Made by a program: the position numbers and the translations under genes. Below the pieces are notes generated by a model that saw only the letters and a program-made list of their open reading frames with translations, was not told where the DNA came from and ran no database searches. Of a DNA stretch of 11,799 nucleotides, positions 1 through 5,958 are shown piece after piece. Location of the stretch: positions 1 through 11,799 of the forward strand of contig JANXVV010000151.1 of the NCBI GenBank assembly GCA_025351525.1. Direction: 5' to 3'. Origin of the DNA: Humisphaera sp. Its GTDB lineage: Bacteria > Planctomycetota > Phycisphaerae > Tepidisphaerales > Tepidisphaeraceae. The first letter of the stretch is position 1. Every line of letters begins with the position of its first letter.

Positions 1-136
1 TCTGATCCCCTCCCCCCGGTACTCCGGGGGGAGGGTTAGGGTGAGGGGTCTTCTTTTCGTTATGGAAAACGCTCACCTTAACAAGAAAATACCCCTCACC
101 CTTACCCTCCCCCCATGAGTACATGGGGGGAGGGGA
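1..136. repeat. Long imperfect palindromic intergenic element (two GC-rich hairpins)
   Basis: Two perfect hairpins are visible. The first has 12-bp arms at 8-19 and 24-35 around the loop TACT. The second has 13-bp arms at 105-117 and 122-134 around the loop AGTA. In addition 31-49 is the reverse complement of about 91-110 with a single mismatch, so the whole stretch can fold as one large imperfect palindrome centred near 70. It contains no credible coding sequence. It sits just beyond the mdh stop codon, so it may terminate or protect the mdh transcript, although there is no T-run. The inverted-repeat layout also fits a small MITE- or REP-like element. The left edge may lie outside the window, so no target duplication can be assessed. 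Confidence 0.7.
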
Positions 137-141
137 CAGGA

Positions 142-1077
142 TTACAATTTTACGGTGGCGACCAGTTCCTTCACATGATCGACGCTGCTTTGGAACATTT
201 TCTTTTCGGTGGGGTCGAGGTCGATCTCGATGATTTTTTCCACGCCGTCGGTGCCGAGGATGCAGGGGACACCGACGAAGAAACCGCCCACGCCGTATTC
301 CTTCTCGCAGTAGGCGGCACAGGGCAGGATGCGTTTCTTGTCGCGAATAATCGATTCCGCCATCTGCACCGTCGCGGCGGCGGGGGCGTAATACGCGCTG
401 CCCGTTTTAAGCAAACCGACGATTTCCGCGCCGCCATTGCGGGTGCGCTTGATGATCTCTTCCAAGCGATCCGGCTTGACGAGTTGCGTGATCGGGATGC
501 CCCCGGCAAACGTGTAACGCGGCAACGGCACCATGTCGTCGCCATGCCCACCGAGCAGCAGGGCATGGACATCTTCCACCGAGCAACCGATCTCCATCGC
601 CAGGAATGAACGGTACCTGGCCGCATCGAGCACACCAGCCTGACCGATCACATGCTTGGTGGGGAAACCGGATGCCTTCCAGGCGACATACACCATCGCA
701 TCGAGCGGATTGCTGACGACGATCATCACCGCGTTCGGCGAATGCTTCGCGACGTTCTCCGCCACGCTGCGCACGATGCCGGTGTTGATATTGATCAGAT
801 CATCGCGGCTCATGCCCGGCTTGCGGGCCACGCCGGCGGTGACGATCACCACGTCGCTGTTGGCGGTGGGTTCATAGCTGGTGGTGCCGATGATTTTGCT
901 GTCGAATCCTTCGACCGGACTGGCCTGGAATAGATCGAGCGCCTTTCCCTGCGGCATGCCGTCAACCTGCGGGATGTCGACGAGAACGATGTCGCCCAAT
1001 TCCTTGGAAGCGGCCCAGTGTGCGGCGGTGGCCCCCACGTTTCCGGATCCGACGATGCTGATTTTTGCGCGTTTCAT
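142..1077 (-). CDS. mdh: Malate dehydrogenase (LDH-like, NAD-dependent)
   Basis: This 311-residue protein is a cytoplasmic malate dehydrogenase, which interconverts malate and oxaloacetate with NAD in the TCA cycle. The Rossmann loop GSGNVG is at residues 10-15 and the acidic residue at the end of the second strand is D34, which favours NAD over NADP. The substrate loop contains R85 and R91 (VARKPGMSR); an arginine at the R85 position separates malate from lactate dehydrogenases. The NPLD motif is at 123-126, and the catalytic pair is D151 with H178 (GGHGDD), plus R154 for substrate binding. Length matches the compact bacterial LDH-like MDH class. The ATG start at 1077 is preceded by AAAGGA with an 8-base spacer. 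The gene is divergent from fbp and followed by the palindromic element at 1-136. No truncation or missing catalytic residue is seen. Confidence 0.96.
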   Translation of the reverse strand: MKRAKISIVGSGNVGATAAHWAASKELGDIVLVDIPQVDGMPQGKALDLFQASPVEGFDSKIIGTTSYEPTANSDVVIVTAGVARKPGMSRDDLININTGIVRSVAENVAKHSPNAVMIVVSNPLDAMVYVAWKASGFPTKHVIGQAGVLDAARYRSFLAMEIGCSVEDVHALLLGGHGDDMVPLPRYTFAGGIPITQLVKPDRLEEIIKRTRNGGAEIVGLLKTGSAYYAPAAATVQMAESIIRDKKRILPCAAYCEKEYGVGGFFVGVPCILGTDGVEKIIEIDLDPTEKKMFQSSVDHVKELVATVKL

Positions 1078-1107
1078 GAAACAGTTCCTTTAAGTTGTGA
1101 GCGGGTG

Positions 1108-1135
1108 ATTATCGGGAAAGCCGCCAAGGATTCAA
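1108..1135 (-). promoter_or_regulatory. Candidate sigma-70-type promoter of mdh
   Basis: On the minus strand, TTGAAT (1135-1130) and GATAAT (1113-1108) are separated by 16 bases, matching the -35 and -10 consensus at 4/6 and 5/6 positions. A start about 7 bases downstream would leave a leader of roughly 25 bases that contains the AAAGGA ribosome site of mdh. This is a match by eye only, and planctomycete promoters are poorly defined. Confidence 0.35.
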
Positions 1136-1218
1136 TGCGGGGGATTAAAGCGAGAGGATCGTGTACAATTCCTGCCACTTGTCATATGAATCGCATCGTT
1201 TGTGTTCCGGGCATTGCC

Positions 1219-3180
1219 ATGAATCTGAAAACACCGCCGGAAGTGAATTCGCGACAGTACGAGTTGACTCTGCTGCGCGCTCTGGCCACGAAGTTTCCCG
1301 ATGTGGATTCGGCGATGGCGGAGATCGCCCGGCTATCGGCGGTGCTGACGCTTCCCAAGGGAACGGTTCACGTCATCAGCGATATTCACGGGGAGGACAA
1401 AAAGCTCCGCCATGTCATCAACAATGCCTCAGGCACGTTGCGGCCAGTAGTGGAGCGGTTGTTCAAAGAACGGATGAGTCCCGATGAATATAAAAACTTC
1501 CTTACGCTCACTTTTTATCCGGCGGAAGTGACGGAACGGCTGGAGAAGACCCTTACTGATCCGGACGAGCTTCGCGCTTTTGCGATCCGCACGCTGGGGG
1601 CGCAGTTCCAGTTGGTCCAGGTGTTGGCGACGCGGTACAGCCTCAAGCGGGCGATGGATGTTTTCCCGGCGCACTATCGCGACCTGCTGGCAGAGTTGCT
1701 TCACGCGCCGACCACCGAGCGCGGGCCGGAATTCATCGAGGCGATCGTCGATGAGCTGCTTCGCCGCGGCCGTGTGCTGCATCTGGTTCACATCACCGGT
1801 CGGCTGGTGCGCAATCTGGCGATCTACGAATTGATCATCGGCGGGGATTGCTGGGATCGCGGCCCGCGCGGCGATTACGTGGTCGATTACCTTCGCCAGC
1901 AGCCGAATGTTTCTTTCATCTGGGGCAATCACGATGCGGCCTGGCTGGGGGCTTGCCTCGGGCATGAGGCGTTGATCTGCCATGTGCTTCGCGTATCGCT
2001 GCGCTATCGGCGGATCGGGCAGTTGGATGAGGGGTACAGCATTCCGCTCACGCCTTTGGAGCATCTGGCGAACACGGTGTATGCCAACGATCCCGCGACC
2101 CATTTCATGCCCAAGGCAAGCGGGATGCGGCCAGATGTTCTGGTCGCGCGGATGCAAAAAGCGGTCGCGATCATGCAGTTCAAGCTGGAAGGGCAGATGA
2201 TCAGCCGCAACCCGCACTGGCATATGAGCCATCGGCGACTGTTGCATCGGATCGATCACGCTGCCGGTACGATCGAGGTGGATGGCGTCACCTACGCGCT
2301 GCGCGATCGAAATCTCCCGACGATCGACCCGGCGAATCCTTACGAATTATCCACCGACGAAAAAGACGCCATGGCGAGGCTGCGCGGGTCATTCCTCAAA
2401 AGCCAAAAGCTGTGGGAACACATGCGGTATGTGGTGGGCAACGGCTCGATGCACCTGGTTCGCGATGGGCATCTGATTTTCCACGGCTGCGTCCCGGCGG
2501 CGGAGAACGGAAATTTCCTCCCGATGATCATCGACGGAAAACTCGTCGCCGGGCGGGCGATGTTTGAGGCGATCGAAAAGGTGGTGCTGCGCGCGATGGA
2601 AAAACAGGCCGAGCCGGATCTGGATCTGCTCTGGTATCTGTGGAGCGGGGCGCGCTCACCGCTTTTCGGGAAGGATCGCATCGCCACGCTCGAGCGCGAT
2701 CTGATCGAGGACAAAACGCCTCATCATGAAACCAAGGATCCATACTTTGCGTTGATTCACGAGACGTGGTTCTGCGATAAAGTGCTGGCGGAGTTCGGCG
2801 TGAACCCGGAGATCGGTTTGATCGTCAACGGACATGTCCCGGTGAAAATCGAGACCGGTGAAAATCCCCTCAAGCGCAGCGGTAAGGCGATTACCATCGA
2901 CGGCGCTTTTTCCGAAGCGTATGGCGATCACGGCTACACGCTGGTGCTGGAATCCGATCGCACCGTGCTGGCCAAGCACCATCATTTTGAATCTGTCGAA
3001 GCGGCGATTCGGGATGGGGTGGATATCGTTCCGAGCGTGTCCGTGGTGCGCATGTTGGACCGCCCCCATCGCATGGCGGACACGGAGCGCGGGCAGCAAC
3101 TTCGCTGTGATATCCAGATGCTGGAGCGCCTCATCGACGCGTATCGAAACAATGATCTACGGCAGAAGACGGTGGGGTAA
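1219..3180 (+). CDS. fbp: Fructose-1,6-bisphosphatase class III
   Basis: From the ATG at 1219 the product is 653 residues, the usual size of the class III (Firmicutes-type, FBPase_2) family, which removes the 1-phosphate from fructose 1,6-bisphosphate in gluconeogenesis in the cytoplasm. The calcineurin-like metallophosphatase motifs are in order: SDIHGE at residues 54-59, GGDCWDRGP at 208-216, GNHD at 236-239 and the histidine motif NGHVP at 537-541. The family-typical WYLWSG and SPLFGK segments follow the HGC motif in the second half. The frame is open upstream to about 1018, with further in-frame ATGs at 1186 and 1135, but family homology begins only after 1219 and none of the starts has a good Shine-Dalgarno. 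A TACAAT at 1164-1169 is a possible -10 without a matching -35; it would fit a start at 1186 or 1219. The gene is divergent from mdh and convergent with the next gene. Confidence 0.95.
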   Translation: MNLKTPPEVNSRQYELTLLRALATKFPDVDSAMAEIARLSAVLTLPKGTVHVISDIHGEDKKLRHVINNASGTLRPVVERLFKERMSPDEYKNFLTLTFYPAEVTERLEKTLTDPDELRAFAIRTLGAQFQLVQVLATRYSLKRAMDVFPAHYRDLLAELLHAPTTERGPEFIEAIVDELLRRGRVLHLVHITGRLVRNLAIYELIIGGDCWDRGPRGDYVVDYLRQQPNVSFIWGNHDAAWLGACLGHEALICHVLRVSLRYRRIGQLDEGYSIPLTPLEHLANTVYANDPATHFMPKASGMRPDVLVARMQKAVAIMQFKLEGQMISRNPHWHMSHRRLLHRIDHAAGTIEVDGVTYALRDRNLPTIDPANPYELSTDEKDAMARLRGSFLKSQKLWEHMRYVVGNGSMHLVRDGHLIFHGCVPAAENGNFLPMIIDGKLVAGRAMFEAIEKVVLRAMEKQAEPDLDLLWYLWSGARSPLFGKDRIATLERDLIEDKTPHHETKDPYFALIHETWFCDKVLAEFGVNPEIGLIVNGHVPVKIETGENPLKRSGKAITIDGAFSEAYGDHGYTLVLESDRTVLAKHHHFESVEAAIRDGVDIVPSVSVVRMLDRPHRMADTERGQQLRCDIQMLERLIDAYRNNDLRQKTVG

Positions 3181-3194
3181 TAAACCGGGTAGAC

Positions 3195-3249
3195 TGGAGG
3201 GCGGCAGTCCCCTGCCGCCGCTGCAGCGGTCGGGGACGACCGCCCTCCA
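3195..3249. terminator. Nested palindrome between convergent genes, probable bidirectional terminator or REP-like element
   Basis: Three layers of inverted repeat nest around one centre: 3195-3204 pairs with 3240-3249 (10 bp), 3207-3212 pairs with 3232-3237 (6 bp), and the core 3218-3229 is a 12-base palindrome CCGCTGCAGCGG. The element lies 15 bases after the fbp stop and 25 bases from the stop of the opposing gene. The stem is very GC-rich, but neither side has a convincing T-run, so classical intrinsic termination is not certain. Confidence 0.55.
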
Positions 3250-3274
3250 ACAATCCATTTTCGGAACAATCCGC

Positions 3275-3760
3275 TTACATCGTTTCCGCATACGTCGCCA
3301 TGAATTCCGGCACCGGGTAATGCTTCATCAAAAATTCCCGCAACTGATCGCGCTCGGCGACCAGCATGTGGATCGACTCGTCGATTCTGCGACTGGAAAA
3401 GTTGACCGCCCGCACCAGATTGTCGGCATCGGTGGCCATGTTCAAGTGCATTTGATCGTCGCGGTTGACCGGCAGCAGATGGAACTGCCACGCCTGTCGG
3501 CGATTCAACATGCGGAGACACTGTTCATCGAAATCCAGCTCGTCCAAATCCGCCGTCCCGACGGTGTGAACGTACTGCACCACCCAGGCATCCTCGATCA
3601 GTTTCGGCGAGATGCCATAGAGGCGTTCCGCCAGATCGCCAAAGGGCCGGTGCGACGCTTTTTGAACCGTGAGAATATGACTGACCTGCCGTTCGGTCAG
3701 CACCCCCTGATGCACGAGAAGTTCACCGATCGGAATACCTTTTCGAGTACGTGTTGACAA
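3275..3760 (-). CDS. Stand-alone MshEN/GspE N-terminal domain protein (candidate c-di-GMP binder)
   Basis: This 161-residue protein matches the N-terminal domain of type II secretion and type IV pilus ATPases (GspE/PilB/MshE) and nothing else; the AAA+-like ATPase part is absent. Residues 10-33 and 39-62 are two 24-residue motifs of the MshEN form (G-x2-L-x4-G-[VI]-[LS]...Q), separated by exactly five residues, which is the spacing known for the c-di-GMP-binding MshEN domain. Residues from about 63 to 145 (DLDELDFDEQ, then a DADNL turn) follow the second lobe of the T2SSE_N family. The Arg that usually opens each motif is Pro in both (PIG, PFG), so ligand binding is uncertain. The start is a TTG at 3760 with GGAGG 5 bases upstream. 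It is convergent with fbp and has no secretion or pilus gene nearby in this window. Confidence 0.75.
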   Translation of the reverse strand: MSTRTRKGIPIGELLVHQGVLTERQVSHILTVQKASHRPFGDLAERLYGISPKLIEDAWVVQYVHTVGTADLDELDFDEQCLRMLNRRQAWQFHLLPVNRDDQMHLNMATDADNLVRAVNFSSRRIDESIHMLVAERDQLREFLMKHYPVPEFMATYAETM

Positions 3761-3885
3761 AGCCGCCTCCGGAAGAGTCCAGTAAAAGTTCGTTCGGCGA
3801 CGTTATTCGCCGCTGTTTGAAGTATCGGCTGGAATGGAGAGGGGCTTGGGCTTATGCGATGGAATCGGAGTGTGACTTGATATTC
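3761..3885. other. Intergenic spacer with a small hairpin
   Basis: This 125-base gap lies between the vapC stop and the TTG start of the MshEN-like gene, both on the minus strand. It holds a 6-bp hairpin, CGGCGA at 3795-3800 pairing with TCGCCG at 3807-3812 around a six-base loop, and the GGAGG ribosome site next to 3760. No convincing -35/-10 pair was found. Confidence 0.5.
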
Positions 3886-4296
3886 TCACGGCACCACCGC
3901 AACGCCTTCGGCTTTTGCCGCACGTGAGAGCGGTGCATCCAGCGTCGCCAGTGACAGTCCAGTCCGTAAAGCGAGTTCGAGATACGATGCATCGTAAGCC
4001 GTCAGCGAGTGCTTCTCGGCAAGGTGCATGACCGCGTCCCGCTGTGATCGGGTCAGGGCGGGCTGCACTGTGATGGGGAGCACGTCAATTCCACTTGTAA
4101 TTTTCGAGCGTTGCGCGGATGTGATGCGTTTGCGTCGAACCGCCATGAGCAGCAGGTTGGCAATCTCGAATTGCCATAGAGTGGGTGCGGTCGCACCGTC
4201 TTTTGAAATTCGCTCGGCGACCACGTCAGACATCGCGCTCGCCTCATCCGGAAGGAACAAACTCGCGGTGAATGAAGAATCAATGACGCAGTACAT
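3886..4296 (-). CDS. vapC: VapC-type PIN domain ribonuclease toxin
   Basis: The 136-residue product has the PIN nuclease fold signature with all four acidic positions: D6 (VIDSS), E44 (FEIANLLL), D102 (AYDASYLELA) and D120 (ATLDAPL). PIN toxins of this kind are Mg2+-dependent endoribonucleases that cleave tRNA or rRNA and are held inactive by the partner antitoxin. The ATG at 4296 overlaps the TGA stop of the upstream antitoxin by one base (TGATG), so the two are translationally coupled, as is usual for antitoxin-first VapBC operons. The RNA target cannot be read from the sequence. The catalytic set appears intact, so the toxin is probably functional. Confidence 0.9.
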   Translation of the reverse strand: MYCVIDSSFTASLFLPDEASAMSDVVAERISKDGATAPTLWQFEIANLLLMAVRRKRITSAQRSKITSGIDVLPITVQPALTRSQRDAVMHLAEKHSLTAYDASYLELALRTGLSLATLDAPLSRAAKAEGVAVVP

Positions 4297-4553
4297 CAGC
4301 GCCGTCCCTTATTGATCAGCTTGCGAACTTCAAGGCGTGATAGGTTGGTGTTACGCTTTTTCAACTCGGCGCGAATTTCTTTGAACGTCTGAAGTGCATT
4401 CAGCACCTTATCGACTTTCCGTATGGCCAATGGAATGAGGATGGCCACTGGCTCGCCGTGGCGGGTGATCGTAATTTCTTCTCCGGATTCCACACGATCC
4501 AGGATCTGGCCAAGTCGGTTCTTTGCTTCGAAGGCGGAGATGATGGCTGACAT
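4296..4553 (-). CDS. Phd/YefM family antitoxin
   Basis: The 85-residue product begins with the Phd/YefM DNA-binding fold: residues 1-41 read as the family pattern of an A-K-N-x-L-G-x-I-L-D helix followed by the ESGEEITITRHGEPVAIL strands. The C-terminal half is rich in Lys and Arg and would be the toxin-wrapping segment. In this family the antitoxin neutralises the downstream PIN toxin and, with it, represses the operon from palindromic operators. The gene sits immediately upstream of the PIN toxin with a one-base overlap. No Shine-Dalgarno is visible before the ATG at 4553. A candidate promoter at 4560-4588 would give an almost leaderless mRNA. Confidence 0.88.
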   Translation of the reverse strand: MSAIISAFEAKNRLGQILDRVESGEEITITRHGEPVAILIPLAIRKVDKVLNALQTFKEIRAELKKRNTNLSRLEVRKLINKGRR

Positions 4554-4559
4554 GATTTC

Positions 4560-4588
4560 AGTCTAGCTCATCGGGCTGGACCGATCAA
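4560..4588 (-). promoter_or_regulatory. Candidate promoter of the Phd-VapC operon
   Basis: On the minus strand TTGATC (4588-4583) and TAGACT (4565-4560) are separated by 17 bases; each matches consensus at 4/6. The -10 box ends 7 bases before the antitoxin ATG, so the transcript would start at or next to the start codon. This fits the lack of a ribosome-binding site, but the match is weak. Confidence 0.25.
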
Positions 4589-4609
4589 TCAGCCCTTTCA
4601 AGTTTGCCT

Positions 4610-4633
4610 TGGATGTCTTGAGCAAGACATCCA
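4610..4633. repeat. 11-bp perfect inverted repeat upstream of the Phd-VapC operon
   Basis: TGGATGTCTTG at 4610-4620 and its exact reverse complement at 4623-4633 flank two bases. The site lies 57 bases upstream of the antitoxin start and 39 bases past the stop of the preceding gene. Nearly two turns of dyad symmetry fit an operator for a dimeric Phd-type repressor. With no T-run on either side, a role as terminator of the upstream gene is possible but less favoured. Confidence 0.5.
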
Positions 4634-4672
4634 TGCTTTCGACGCTACCCGGCGGCCGATTTTTTGGCCCGG

Positions 4673-5056
4673 TCACGGAATATCACCGCTCTCGTGAGGC
4701 AAATGATGCCGAAATTTTAAATCCGGTGTGCGGAGGTTGTCGAATCCCAAGGCGTGCAATTGAGCCCAATCGCGCCGGTCCGGCGAAGGCACACGCACCC
4801 GAATTTCAACGTCAGAGTCGCTCAGCGCCTCGATCCCTTTTATCCCCCCCAATGACATCTGCCATTGCCCATCATCCGGCCATTCAAATTTTTGAATCGA
4901 CGCCCCGAGGTCGCAAGTGCGCTCCGCAACCAGGGATTGGTCTGGATTGAGAAACCGAAGATTGACCACAGCGGGTAACCAGTTGCTTGTCGTTCGGAGC
5001 GGCATCCCCAGTCCTGGCAATTCCGCGAGCGCGCTCAAATGAGGGGTGAAGACCAT
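4673..5056 (-). CDS. Hypothetical protein, downstream reading frame of the frameshifted gene
   Basis: This 127-residue frame has an ATG at 5056 and a stop at 4673. Its composition is that of a soluble protein with mixed hydrophobic and acidic stretches (for example QKFEWPDDGQWQMSLGG, then a region of charged beta-like sequence), and codon choice looks natural. There is no signal peptide, membrane segment or motif I recognise. It could be translated alone from 5056, although no ribosome site is evident, or it could be the C-terminal three quarters of the gene that starts at 5177. The antisense frame at 4609-4950 is much less protein-like. Confidence 0.5.
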   Translation of the reverse strand: MVFTPHLSALAELPGLGMPLRTTSNWLPAVVNLRFLNPDQSLVAERTCDLGASIQKFEWPDDGQWQMSLGGIKGIEALSDSDVEIRVRVPSPDRRDWAQLHALGFDNLRTPDLKFRHHLPHESGDIP

Positions 5057-5177
5057 TGAGGGGTTTCATTGCGTTGGTCGCACTTTCTAAAACCTCATGA
5101 TCCAGCGCAATGCGCCGATCAATCGGCCACATCGTAATCAGCTTAAGAACTTCAACATATTCGGCCGTCGGGGTCAT
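4673..5177 (-). pseudogene. Third gene of the PIN locus, apparently interrupted by a +1 frameshift
   Basis: A reading frame opens at the ATG at 5177, which overlaps the stop of the preceding gene by four bases (ATGA), the hallmark of a coupled operon gene. Its first 40 or so residues look protein-like (DRRIALDHEVLESAT), but after about 5060 the frame becomes Arg/Gly/Pro-rich and stops at 4884. The +1 frame, closed upstream by a TGA at 5068-5066, opens there and continues as a plausible protein to 4673. Joining the two at CCCC (5063-5060) gives one product of about 165 residues. I recognise no family. The break could be a real mutation, a sequencing error in a short homopolymer, or recoding at CCC-C. 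Confidence 0.5.
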
Positions 5178-5446
5178 GGTTTGCTCTCGGCTAGTTCTTC
5201 TCGCGTCAGATGCACTTCCTCCACAATTTCATCCCGCCACGGCTCACCCAGTGCAGCGACCTGATCGAAATCAACGGGCCTCAGCGGAAATAGCCGGTTA
5301 AGTTCTTCGATCGACAAAATGCGCAACTGTCCTTCAATGGCCGCGCCGGTCATGCGATCCATCAATCGATGCAAATCGTCTCCGCAGTCTTTGAGTAGTG
5401 ACCGACGGACAAGATCAATTTCTTCAACGATGGCATCGTGCGTCAT
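5174..5446 (-). CDS. Candidate antitoxin partner of the upstream PIN protein
   Basis: From the ATG at 5446 the product is 90 residues and starts with MTHDAIVEEIDLVRRSLL followed by a DLHRLMDRM helix. This resembles short PIN-partner proteins that begin with an IVEEVRxxRE helix followed by a DL-rich helix (family recalled, not searched). The C-terminal half is acidic (RDEIVEEVHLTREELAE). The frame is open back to an ATG at 5503, and there is another ATG at 5464, but 5446 is preferred because GGAG lies six bases upstream and the conserved N-terminus begins there. It lies 22 bases after the PIN gene and overlaps the next gene by four bases. No DNA-binding fold is obvious, so transcriptional autoregulation is unproven. 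Confidence 0.7.
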   Translation of the reverse strand: MTHDAIVEEIDLVRRSLLKDCGDDLHRLMDRMTGAAIEGQLRILSIEELNRLFPLRPVDFDQVAALGEPWRDEIVEEVHLTREELAESKP

Positions 5447-5462
5447 AACATACTCCGCTAGC

Positions 5463-5471
5463 ATTATATCA
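5463..5471 (-). promoter_or_regulatory. Extended -10 promoter element upstream of the candidate antitoxin
   Basis: The minus strand reads TGATATAAT (5471-5463), a perfect TGnTATAAT extended -10 box. Its TGA is also the stop codon of the PIN gene. No good -35 is present, which is typical of extended -10 promoters. Initiation about seven bases downstream would give a leader of roughly 10 bases starting at the GGAG ribosome site of the gene at 5446, allowing the partner gene to be made independently of the PIN gene. Confidence 0.5.
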
Positions 5472-5954
5472 CATTCGAGCCAGTGACGCCTCGGGAGTTT
5501 CAATCATCGGCGTCAGCCGGCCTAACGATCGATTTATCTCGGTTAGCTTCCGCACCACATGTGGGTTGGCAATGTGAGTGCAGTTCCATGTGACTAAGTA
5601 TTCAGCCGCGAAAGCTACGGAAAACGCGAAATGCAGAGGATCACCCCTCGCGTTGGCAGGGACAAGTGAAGCAGTATCGTAAGCCTGAACCAGCGACCGC
5701 ACATCTTCGTTGATCGCAAGCACCGGAAGGCCAGCGATGGCTTGGAGTCTATCTGCCGCAGCATTAGCATCCCCAAACTTGACTTCGGTCACAACCGCTT
5801 CTGAAACAACCAACCGGAATCTAGGCGGGGCATGTCGCCACCATTCGCGGGTGATAAGTTGGTGCGCGGCGCGAATCACGTTATTGCTTGGCCAAGCGGT
5901 CAGATAGCTAGGCACCGTCGTCTCGACATACACGGTCGGCTTCAATTCATCCAC
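5469..5954 (-). CDS. Variant PIN domain protein (VapC-like toxin, YxETTxPSY type)
   Basis: The 161-residue product belongs to a PIN-domain branch recognisable by YVETTVPSYLTA at residues 9-20 and VTWNCTHIAN at 121-130. In this branch the first catalytic Asp is replaced by Glu (E11) and the last acidic position by Asn (N124); E57 (TEVKFG) and D105 (GDPLHFA) complete the expected pocket. Members are usually annotated as type II VapC-family toxins, but nuclease activity of this variant is inferred. The start is a GTG at 5954, only four bases after the lepA stop, with GGGGA about ten bases upstream, so it is likely read from the lepA transcript. The order is toxin first, with the candidate antitoxin behind it. 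Confidence 0.82.
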   Translation of the reverse strand: MDELKPTVYVETTVPSYLTAWPSNNVIRAAHQLITREWWRHAPPRFRLVVSEAVVTEVKFGDANAAADRLQAIAGLPVLAINEDVRSLVQAYDTASLVPANARGDPLHFAFSVAFAAEYLVTWNCTHIANPHVVRKLTEINRSLGRLTPMIETPEASLARM

Positions 5955-5958
5955 TTGC

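Noticed and set aside
1018..1218. N-terminal extension of fbp to 1018
   Set aside because: This part overlaps the divergent mdh gene and its promoter region and shows no similarity to the family; the protein of normal length starts at about 1219.
1429..2259. Minus-strand open frame of 276 codons opposite fbp
   Set aside because: It lies wholly inside the well-supported fbp gene and has a composition typical of an antisense frame (many His, Arg, Pro and Gln).
2858..3757. Plus-strand open frame of 299 codons spanning the fbp end and the MshEN gene
   Set aside because: It is out of frame with fbp, crosses the intergenic palindrome and is antisense to the MshEN gene, which has a clear family match and a ribosome site.
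4609..4950. Plus-strand open frame of 113 codons opposite the hypothetical gene
   Set aside because: It begins inside the 4610-4633 palindrome, has no ribosome site and is Arg/Pro/Ser-rich; the opposite strand gives the more natural protein.
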